64,000 nucleotides of DNA from positions 664,037 to 728,036 of the forward strand of contig JAAOMT010000597.1 of assembly GCA_016748015.1 (NCBI GenBank), written 5' to 3'. The DNA is from Geosiphon pyriformis. Its lineage: Eukaryota > Glomeromycota > Glomeromycetes > Archaeosporales > Geosiphonaceae. The notes beneath the pieces were generated by a model that had not been told where the DNA came from, searched no databases, and saw only the letters and a program-made list of their open reading frames with translations. Positions 51,588 to 61,017 of the stretch are shown piece after piece; position 1 is the first letter of the stretch, and each line of letters opens with the position of its first letter. The translations under genes and the position numbers were made by a program.

Positions 51588-51627
51588 AATACTCATACTC
51601 ATACTCATACTCATACTAATCTCATAC

Positions 51628-51663
<36 letters not shown>
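51588..51663. repeat. (ATACTC)n then (AAT)n array
   Basis: Five to six ATACTC hexamers, then ATACTAAT and AAT units. Confidence 0.95.
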
Positions 51664-51665
<2 letters not shown>

Positions 51666-54600
51666 TGGATCGTACTTTAAAACTAGTCGCCTTTAATATT
51701 ACACTACACGTAATTATCATAATTATCTTATATATTCAATAAAATTCGGTTGAAAAATGAACTAAAATTAATTACCTAATTTTTTTTAACTAAAGCGGAA
51801 TATCTAATATTAAAATGAAGTAATAAAAACAAGCTTACATCAAGAAAAAGTTGAAAAAGAATTTATTTGTTCAATAGATCCGGAGAATATTTTGCTGCAT
51901 ATATCTTACTTGCATTTTATACTATACTTTTATTCGAATACCCGGGAAAAATAAACATTTACCTAATTTGATTTTGAATTTCACGTAAAACATTCATGTA
52001 CCCCAGAAAAATGAATCTTTTTCATCGTGAGCAAATAAAACCCGCTCAATATTTCGAAATCAGGAAATTTCTATGCCTATGCCGAGTCAACCCTGAGCTC
52101 ACCTTAGCTTAAAGAGATTTCCATGATTTATTACTTGAAAGTGGAAAAAGTACCTACTTTTGAGAACAATGGTTTTCAAATTTGAAAGTAAGATTTTAGA
52201 ATTAAGGGGTGGTATTGTGTAAGTGTTAAACTTTTTCAAATTTTATTATAGTCATATTTTACTCATGAGAATATTTATTTATTTATAAATTTAGATATAA
52301 ACACCCTATTTTTCTATGGGATAAATTAATACTTCGGACTCTAATTAAATTCATAAGCTTTATTCACTTTCGAAAACTTTTCTTACCCCTCAAAATTTCG
52401 CTCATACAAAATACATTTATAATGCATGATACTGTCATAAACTTTTTGTGAACTTGGTTGATCTCTATTGATTGCTTCTGCACCCCATTTGATGCATGCT
52501 AATGAATATTGTGATATCTACTATTTTAGAATCATGACAAAATACATTTCCCCCACAATTTTCCATTGTTTCATGAGCTAGCAGCTGCAATGCACGAATC
52601 AGAAAGATCAACTAGTATTTTCTTTATGTCTTTATAAAATTAAAGTTTCCAATGTTTATAGTATTTATAATATTTATAATGCTCATAATGCTTATAATAT
52701 TTCATCTGTTAACATTGTCATAATGAACCAACCATTAGAAATCCTTTTTCTATCATTTCTAAATATAGTTTTAGATTAGTTGTGAACAAAGATAGAATTT
52801 TTGTAAAACTTTGATATCCTCCTATGATAAATGGATCCTTATGTCGAATTCATTAAAAAGCTTCAAAAAATGAATATTAATGAATATATTTCAACTCTTA
52901 CTTGAAAAATTATCTGATGTCAAAGTGATTGAACCAATTTGTATGCAGGATATTCTGACTTTATCTTTAAAAACAAAGAGCTTAATGGTTCTTTCATTTA
53001 ACCAATCCAAAAATGAAATTTTAATTAGTAGTAGTTCACATTCCTTACTTATTTACTAATTTGAAATGTACTAAATCATCTTATAAGAATTTCTTTTTAT
53101 TTTAATATATTATACAAATGATGAAAATATATGTTACAGAAATATTTTAAAAGTATTTTGATTTCACAAATTAATGTGAACCTAAATGATTAATTTTTTT
53201 GCTTGAAAATTTTCAGAAAATTATATTTTGCTTACTTAAATCTTTTAATTAATTTGCATCTAATTTCATTGTGAAATATGAGTTTTATCACGAATTTGCA
53301 TAATTTGGTTTCTGAATTTAAAGTTTTATTTAAAAAAAGAATTTTGAATATTTATAATTTTATTTTAGTGGAATTGAATTTCAATTATAAGAGCTTTAAA
53401 AATAAAGTAGTTTAAGCTTAAAATAACGTAATTAGTAAGAATTAAATTATTATTTTTCATTACCTTATCAAAATCGAGATTTTTAATCGGTTGCTTTCTT
53501 TTTTCACTTTTGACAACTGAAAAATAGTAACCTATTTTGAAATGGATAATTTTGAATAAAAAAACAATATCTTATAATATTTAACATCTTGAAATTAGTG
53601 AAGCTTTTATTAGAATTTTAAGCTTTTAAGTGTATTTCTTCTTGGCGGAAAACCAGTAGATGACAAAGAACCAAACGAAAATTAAAAGAAAATGGTCATT
53701 ATGGTATCTCATGATAATATAGAGCCTAATTACAAAGAACAATACCGAATCTCTTAAATTCAACCGCTTTGTTTTCCTTTGCATAATATTTTATCGATTA
53801 TATTCAGGAAAGTATGAGTTTTTCCGAGACTTTGCTGTTTTCAAGAATGTCAAGTCCATCAGAATGTGAAATACAAACATGAGCTATCAATTTATTAGAT
53901 TTTCTAAATTATTTAATGTATAGGGCAATTCCCGAGTGCAAATTTGAATTTGATATTATTACATTGAATATCCTTTTTTTTTGCATGAAAATCAGGTAAA
54001 TGGTATTTCTAAAATTGCTTGCAATGTGAGTAAAAATACGGTATTTCTTTCCTCAGGGATTCATTTGCAGTTGTTCAGAAAACTTTTCAAATTTCGAGAA
54101 AGTAGAGTCCTTTAAAAACTGATGAAAAACAAAGCATGACATCAAAAATTAGAGTTTAGCTATCCCTATCCCTTTCTTAAAAAGTTCTTCTCATGTACTC
54201 TTTAGAGTAAAAAAATTTCTTAGAGCCTTCATGTCTTCATTTACCAGAAGGAAATTTTACTTAAAATAATACTCAAAGAAAAATTTCAAGATTTCTATTA
54301 AGTATCTCATTTTTTGTTGAGTATGTCTGTTTCTTTTTCGTTGAATCTTTATTTGAAAAACCAGGCAAAGTTAATTCTTCATTGCCTAAATTGGGAGTAA
54401 AATCTAAAGACTTGAGATCAATTTTTGGTCAAGAATTAATTCCATTCATTTTCTATTCCTACCTGATTTTAAATTAAAAACAAAAATTATTTTATCATGA
54501 AACAAATTCCGATAGCCATTACCTTTAAGATGCTTTTCAGCTAGAATCAATTTAATTTATGGAATAGTGCTAAACGTTGAAATACTTTGTGGCTGGCAGA

Positions 54601-55459
54601 TTGTGTGTTTATTTTTTATACTTTGAAAAGAATTTTTCGCTGAATTTGGTTTCGCTCTAAGCGATGGCAAAATTTTTCCAAAGATAGTCGTAAATTAAAG
54701 ACTTTCTTCAAAAAGTCACTGAAGCTCGAATGGTGGATAGACAGGACAGAAGATGATTAGGTATTGATACATCTGTAAACTATTCAAAACTGAATTTTTG
54801 CCTTCGAACTTTTATAGATAAAAGAATGACTGAACTAATTTATTAATTAACCTCTAGAGACTATAAAGCAACTTATTGAGGTGATCTCATATATTTATTC
54901 AATGGGGCTGGCGAACGGAAAATCGTTTGCAAGTAATCCGTAATATCTGCAAAGAATGAACACTACTAGAAAAAACCTTGAACAAGAATTAAAATTTACC
55001 CTGGTCAATGTACAGGATCAATTAAAAGGAAAAGGCTTCGCCTTTTAAATATATAAAATTATTAGCACAATTCTTGTTTTTCTTTATTTTAGATATTCAA
55101 AAACCACCATAATTAAACCCCATTTAGCTCGAAACGTAAACTTTGATGGTATAGGATCATTGAAACCATGATCGGTAAATCATTTTAACTTGACTATTAC
55201 GCTATTCTCCAAGTTTTTTTTCTGTGCCAAAAGTATACTTTTGAAAATAGTCATTTTGTTTTCTTAGATTATTTGTTCTCTCTTTTCGAACAGTTGTAAT
55301 TTGTCGTCAAATGTAAATAATGATAAACTCTAATTTTTTGCTGAAATCAAACAGTTGTGGTCAACTGAGTATTCATATTTCCTCGATAATAGAGTATTCT
55401 ACATGTATTTCGAAACTATTTTGTTTTCGAAAAAATTGCTCTCTCCTTCTTTGGTGTGG
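51664..55459. other. Gene-poor stretch
   Basis: Holds a nine-base tandem repeat (ATTTATAAT/GCTCATAAT) at 52654-52701. A plus frame at about 53637-53757 (LLGGKPVDDKEPNEN, stop, then MVSHDNIEPNYKEQYRIS) could be an eroded exon. Nothing firm. Confidence 0.5.
52654..52701. repeat. Nonamer tandem repeat
   Basis: Five copies of a 9-bp unit ending in ATAAT or ATAGT. Confidence 0.85.
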
Positions 55460-56201
55460 TTAAACAATCTGGGATCTGCACCGTCTCAAATTGATTTTCT
55501 TCACTTTGTTAAAGTAAAAGCACTCGTCTAAAAATGACTTCTCATCGCTCGAGTTGTCGACTCCTTCAATGACTCTCAAGCTATTCCGGACAATTTCCTG
55601 TGCCGGAAAGATGTATAAAATATTGTGGTCACAAATTAGGAAATTCCGCAAACAATAAAACATTACTTACACGCATCTGGATTGTTATCGCCAAGAACTT
55701 TAACATACTTGCAAGACCAGTGGGACTGAACTCCTCCGGCAGCCTCCTTTTTGAACACCAGAGCAGAGCCACCAGCTTGCCATACTCTAACTAGCTGAGC
55801 GTATAATCCTATAAGAAACCCAGCATGTGCTTTAGAAAACCCAATTGAAGACAAAAATGTTGAACATGCGTACTTACTAAAATGGAACATTCCCACAACA
55901 TGTAGCTTATTCACACAACTCTCGTCAAAATTGACAGCCCACATCAATTCACCAAAAATATCTTTTATTGTCTTCCCCAAATTCAGTGATTCTTTAAGGC
56001 ACTTCATATCATGCTCCCCATTTAGAGCATCGCGGCCTCAAGCGCACCATATTTGTACCCTCCCTCAACCTTCCTAATTAGTCCATCTATACTGTTCCAG
56101 TTTTTGCAGTTCGCGCTGGCCAAGCTGGAGCCTTCAGATCTGTACTTGTCAAGGAACGGATAGAAATGTTTCAGTGATTTGGGTTCTCTACTTACTGCCC
56201 A
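55460..56201 (-). pseudogene. Decayed coding region of unrecognised family
   Basis: The minus strand is coding-like over about 0.7 kb. Segment 1 (56201 down to about 56025) contains LKHFYPFLDKYRSEG, CKNWNSIDGLI and KVEGGYKYGALEAA before a TAA at 56022-56024. Segment 2 (56025-55672), one frame over, continues NGEHDMKCLKESLNLGKTI, FGELMWAVNFDESCVNKLH, FLSSIGFSKAHAGFLIGLYA and VRVWQAGGSALVFKKEAAGG. It ends at a good donor GTAAGT (55665-55670) whose matching acceptor CACAG (55598-55602) would join to an immediate TGA. The frame beyond (EIVRNSLRVIEGVDNSSDEK) is open to 55460. One frameshift plus the junction stop argue for decay. G+C is clearly above the flanks. I know no family with this pattern. 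Confidence 0.55.
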
Positions 56202-56354
56202 TTACCCCGAACACGATAAATTACATACTAAACAACGTCCATGCCCATGCTGGGGTCCCTAATTGCAAAATCAAAAAGTTTCGAGTAGAGAACTAAGCTT
56301 CTAGCTGTGTTTTTGCAAGAGGTTTTCTTGGATTTTCCCATAAGTTCAACCTAT

Positions 56355-56648
56355 ATGAAAGCCTGTCAACATTATGGAATGTATGTCGACAACAACACAA
56401 AACAAATTACATTCCTGGTCATAGTGGCATTGTTTATTATAAGTTTTGTTGGCTGGGAAGTAAGATTCCATGACAACTTTTCGAAGCTCCGTGAGTAAAT
56501 TCTATCAATTGTTTTGGAGGAAAAAGAAAAGATGTCTCAGTATTAAACTAATAGATCTTGAATGCAAGAGCACAATTGTGTACTAATCTTTTTATATCTA
56601 GCCAAAATAGCCGCAAACTCATTCGTGATTGGCGGTAATCCAAGCTAG
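56355..56648 (+). CDS. Small spliced ORF with one membrane segment (60 residues, or 3' end of a longer gene)
   Basis: Exon 56355-56490, intron 56491-56601 (donor GTGAGT, branch-like TACTAAT, acceptor TCTAG, 111 nt), exon 56602-56648 ending TAG. Joined, it encodes MKACQHYGMYVDNNTKQ, a hydrophobic span ITFLVIVALFIISFVGW at about residues 18-34, then EVRFHDNFSKLPKIAANSF and VIGGNPS. The same frame is open upstream to an acceptor-like TTCTAG at 56304, so this may be the last two exons of a larger, otherwise lost gene. Splice signals and composition make it more convincing than a random ORF. It sits beside decayed minus-strand coding sequence. Function not recognised. Confidence 0.5.
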
Positions 56649-57039
56649 TCATTTGTTATTTCATTCCATAAAAAAGCACTTGACTTTATCATTAATGTTA
56701 ATAAGGAAAAAGTGCAACGAACTTGATGGTACATAATTAAAATGAGATACCAAAGAATAACATTAAAATCCATCATTATATTTGTTTATAATGTTTCAAA
56801 TAACCAATACTTACTGTTCATTTACCAATCCTTTTCCATATTTATACAACGTATCCTCCACTATCTTGCCCGTACTCAATACATATTTGTTATTATCACG
56901 GATAGAATGAAAAACAATTCTCAACATCTAATGGCTGGTCCTCATCAGAAGTCTGATTATGTTCAATATGAGCCTGGTAATTATCATTATAATCTTCTTT
57001 TCTGAGGTGACACTGGCCCAACTCTATTTAGAATTTAGT
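56649..57039. other. Intergenic, possible first exon
   Basis: A plus frame from ATG 56908 (MKNNSQHLMAGPHQKSDYVQ, then YEPG) meets a GTAATT donor-like site and could be a first exon, but no following exon is convincing. Confidence 0.25.
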
Positions 57040-57425
57040 ATCAAATAACCTTAAGTAGAAGGTGCCATTGGAGTAGTGAAGACGGACTTCGACACCAGAT
57101 GAGATGAACTTCCTAGTGTGCTGCCGAAATTTGCTGTGGCCAAACATGGCAAAGACGGACTTCAAACACCAGAAGAGATGGACTCCCTGATGTGCCAAGC
57201 ACAAAAGGAAAAAATTTAACATTATCTTCCATGTTTCCAGAAGATTCGTGGCTTCCATTTGTGCTGTCAAGCTAAAAAGCAGTTGAATCAAACAAGCTTT
57301 CAAGATCCTTTCGCAGCGCACGCCATAGAGATTCGGGTATAGAATAAACCTTCCTGTAATGCTTTATCAGCTCGGACGGGTCCCATTTCACGGTTTGATT
57401 GAAGAAATAATCACATGTTTTTGTT
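57040..57425 (-). pseudogene. Decayed minus-strand coding segment
   Basis: One minus frame reads KTCDYFFNQTVKWDPSELIK, then HYRKVYSIPESLWRALRKDL and ESLFDSTAF before TAG at 57274-57276. It continues in the same frame with NGSHESSGNMEDNVKFFPFV and FEVRLCHVWPQQISAA to a second TAG at 57113-57115. The protein-like composition, amphipathic N-terminal part and raised G+C suggest an eroded exon, perhaps of the same gene as the relic at 55.5-56.2 kb on this strand. Within it, a 40-odd bp unit (AGACGGACTTC ... ACACCAGA ... GAGATG) occurs twice, about 72 bp apart (57079 and 57151). Family unknown. Confidence 0.4.
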
Positions 57426-57940
57426 TGTGAAAAAGATTTTGTTTTGTGGAAAAAACAATCTTTAAATCAAATTTGTGTAGCCAAAGCAATAGGCGCAGCT
57501 CCACCTTTACTGCACGTGATCAGCCACCCGAGCCGATCAGGGCAAACTTACTACTTAATCCCCCATAGCTGAAATTTAATATGCGCGTGACATATTGATA
57601 CCATTAAATATGCGTATAATAATTAAATTACCTTTAATAGCATTTATTTTTTCTTCAATATTTTTATACATTATAATACAAATTTGCTGAATTTAACAAA
57701 ATACAAATTTTTATAATTTTATTAAAATGTTTTTTCTAAAAAGGCTTCAGCGGAGAAAAAACGTTTTAAAAATATTACCAACGAATCCCTTATTTCAAAG
57801 AGTTTGGATCATGAATATTGATTTCAAATAAGTATAGTAAAGATTTCAATTTTGGTTTAAAAATCAGCCAAAGCTGTGCTGAGCTCATTTTTCATTTGAC
57901 TGCTCGGCGAAATTTTAGACTACTGGAGTACAATATTTTG
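57426..57940. other. Intergenic
   Basis: Contains a short perfect inverted repeat, TGATC...GATCA, around CAGCCACCCGAGCC at 57518-57540. No gene. Confidence 0.5.
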
Positions 57941-58240
57941 TACAGTCCCGGCTGAATTTTTAACTATCCGGGATATTGATTTTATTAGGCAACGGTAATA
58001 TGAGTGATTTTCCGCATTCCATTCCTCTTTAGCCATTTGCTCTAACTCCCGAATGCTGATTGATGAGGATGGCGTTTACGAAGTCCCAACCAGATATACT
58101 CAATTGGATTTGGGGAGGCCAGGAGAGTAGTTTCACACGCTGAGAAATGAAGAACTTTTGGACAGCTTTAGTGATGTGGGTAGGTGCATTACCCTCTTGA
58201 AGGGGAATTTTTTTTATCCTGACGAGCATGCCCTGCCATT
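57941..58240 (-). pseudogene. Tc1/mariner-type transposase C-terminal fragment (copy 3)
   Basis: The minus strand reads LQEGNAPTHITKAVQKFFIS, then VKLLSWPP (58229-58110). After a deletion-caused frameshift it reads NPIEYIW (58090-58111), and then KEEWN-like sequence before a terminal motif TACAGTCCCGGC at 57941. These are the second and third acidic motifs of a DD34E Tc1-like transposase. The second catalytic Asp is Gly here (GGT at 58191-58193), and the Ser-Pro-Asp-Leu part preceding NPIE is missing. The HTH and first Asp are absent, so only the last third of the element remains. The family call is firm; the element is inactive. Confidence 0.85.
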
Positions 58241-58350
58241 AAAAGCATGCGCGACTCACTATGCTTTACTGTTGTCTATTGTCCATTGTTCATTCACTTC
58301 GTTCTAAAGCTCAGTTTGGACGTTTGTTCTTTTTAATTGCTGAAATGAGT

Positions 58351-58670
58351 GCGCCGCAAAAGTATCTGGCCCCCAATAGACAAAGAATGATATAAATGCT
58401 CATCATTTATACCTTTTATAGATTGATAGATGTTCTAAATCAGGTATTTTATGGTGATCAAGTTCTATGGCGCAAAAATGTCTCCCAATACATATGCAAT
58501 ACGAAATCGCTTTCTTAAATAAACATCCCAAAGGCCCAAAACTTAGCAATTTATTGGCTATGGAACGAAACAAAAGACCTAAGTGGCCAACCAAAATCGA
58601 AAAAGAAATTAATCCAACCGCCACTGATATACAATGGGAAATAAAAAAAACAAGGTTAACATTAATGTAA
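58351..58670 (+). pseudogene. Tc1/mariner-type N-terminal fragment (copy 4), opposite orientation
   Basis: A 67-codon ORF from ATG 58467 to TAA 58668-58670 reads LPIHMQYEIAFLNKHPKGPK, LSN, then RPKWPTKIEKEINPTATDIQ and WEIKKTRL. This resembles the start and the paired-like linker of Tc1-type transposases known from AM fungi, with the core of the first HTH deleted. About 100 nt upstream lies GCGCCGCAAAAGTATCTGGC (58351-58370), which looks like a Tc1 terminal repeat and shares the CAAAAGTA core with motifs at 6.9, 16.8 and 21.2 kb. It points away from copy 3 and has a different terminus, so it belongs to another family. The assignment rests on pattern memory and is moderate. Confidence 0.45.
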
Positions 58671-58869
58671 ACAATATTTAACGACACCTGCATGAGGTTG
58701 AGAGTAAGTATATGGCTAAAACTTTCCAAACCTTTACTGACTGACAAACACAAAAAATCGTTGAATAAATGGCTGTCAAAAATAATTGATACTTGTCATT
58801 GAATTCTAAGAGTGTCAACTGAAGTATAGAATTATCTTTTATTGACAATTACAAACTATTTTTCTAATT

Positions 58870-60770
58870 TTAAATTTCTTTTGAAAAGATTAGCAACTAT
58901 GATTTTGAAACTGATTACATTAATTAAATTGCTTATATATTCAATTAGTTAGTTTTATATTGCTCTTAGTTATTTTTATCTTTTAATGTGTTACACTTAT
59001 CTGTAACAACATAAAATTTATGTTACATTGAATGAATATGAATATAAGTTGTCATACTTGATTTTTTAAAATTGGTTTATTTAATTTTTTAATTCAAATA
59101 GCAAAAAATATATATAAAAAACAAAAATATTGATTTTATATTATTTACAATAAAAGTTTATCATTTATTTTTAAGTAACATTAAATTTGTAATAAAATTT
59201 AATTTAAATAAGTCATAGTTGGGTTGAATAAAACAACTAAATGACTTTTTTATTTAACATAATTATTGTTTTTAATAAAAACGGCGTACGGCAAGTAGTC
59301 TAGATTAGTAGTCGTATGTAGATAACGTGTCATTCACTTTTACTTTGAGCATGTACATGTTTCAGCTTGGTAAATTGTAATTGGGCTAAGCATAATAGAA
59401 AACAAAAAAAAACTAAATAAATAATTTAAATATGCTAATTTGATTTGATTTAATATTAATATTAAAAACTAATCAAATCTTTAACAAAAAAAAGCAAGTT
59501 TTCTTTTGTTTTTGAATTATTTAAAAATTTTATATTAATATTAATAAATAATAAATTTAAAGAAACTAAATAAAAAACTTAGTATGTATAAGATTATATT
59601 TTATATGTAAATAAGTATTTAAGATTATTTAAATTTGAATTTTACAAATAAAATAAAAACAATAAATTTTACCATGAAGTAATTATAAACAAGAATAATC
59701 AAATAATCAAATAATCAAATAAAAAAGCAATAATAATTTAAAATTGTTTTTATTAATAACACTTAAAATAAAAAAACTGCTTATATTTTATTATATATAT
59801 TACAAGAATATATATAAATAAAAAACCAGCAAACATAAAAGGATAAATAAGTAAAAATCAATAATTAAGTCAATAATTAAATTAATAATTAGTTTAATAG
59901 CTAAAACATTAATTAAGTTAAGAATTAACTAAAAAATAGATTAATAATTAACTTTAAAAATAATTTTTATCTATTTTATATAACAAATCTAAAAATAAGA
60001 TTGCCAATATGACAAATAAGCATTATACAAATTGCAATTATATGAAAATTAAGCATTTATTAGATTTAATCTATTAAAATATTATTTACAAACAATATTA
60101 ATTATATAATTTAAAATATGGAATTAGGAAATAGTTAATACAAAATCAAAATTAAAATAACAAAATAATAATAATAAACACATTTCAAATTATTGGTTAA
60201 TACTATTCCGTAAAAATCTTTTGAAATTATAATTATATATTGTGTTAAAAAATAAAAGGTTTAGCAAATAGTAAAAAAGATAATATTAATAACAAATTTT
60301 AATAATTTGCAAAATATTTAAAAATCTTAACCAATCAACGCATAAATTATTTTTTTTATAATAAATTTTCCAGTTTATGTTTAAATTCGATTTAAAAATG
60401 TTTGAAGAAAAAATCTTGGTGTTAAAAAATAATTCTTCTAAGAATATTTGATAAACACAATATATTAAATAAACTCTTAATCTACTTTATAATAAATGAA
60501 AATATTAATTGTCTAATTATGTTGAAATAAATAAATTCAATATCAAATAAAAACTGTTTAAAAGTTAAAATATGATTACTTTAAATAATAATTTTGTAAA
60601 TTTTTCGATTCAATGAATAAGGTATTAAAAAAACCACTTAAGCAAATGTTTAATAGCATGTATCTACTGAAAAATATATGCTTCTTTCAAGATCAATCTG
60701 CAAAAATATACAATAACATTGGGAGATTACTTTTAATATTGATATTCGCTTTCAAAATCAAATAGTGAGT
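58870..60770. other. AT desert 4
   Basis: About 1.9 kb of near-pure A/T, no frame. Degenerate AATAATTAAGTTAATAA-type units at 59858-59945 resemble those at 3767-3830 in desert 1. A small GC-richer patch at 59280-59350 holds nothing identifiable. Confidence 0.85.
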
Positions 60771-60970
60771 TTAACCTGTGCACATGACTGCACCTTATCA
60801 ATCACCTGAGTCCACAAAGATCCAATCATTGAAACGCTTAACAAAGATAAAAGAGTTATTGATCTACAACAAATTTACATTGCCTGCTACACAACGACAT
60901 AATTTGGATCGATTTTTGTCGCTGACTAAAATCATGATTTTTATCAGTTTTCGTTCATATAGACAATAAA

Positions 60971-60979
60971 TATAAAAAG
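60971..60979 (+). promoter_or_regulatory. TATA-like box of the winged-helix gene
   Basis: TATAAAAAG lies 39-47 nt before the ATG at 61018 and downstream of the desert edge, a plausible distance for a short 5' UTR. Confidence 0.35.
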
Positions 60980-61017
60980 CTATTGGATATCAAATATTAT
61001 TTCCCGACCAACGAAAG

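Noticed and set aside
55600-55794. Plus-strand frame over the minus-strand relic
   Set aside because: Shadow of the better supported minus-strand coding segment.
58403-58753. 116-codon minus-strand hydrophobic frame
   Set aside because: Antisense of the Tc1-like N-terminal ORF, which has the more protein-like composition.
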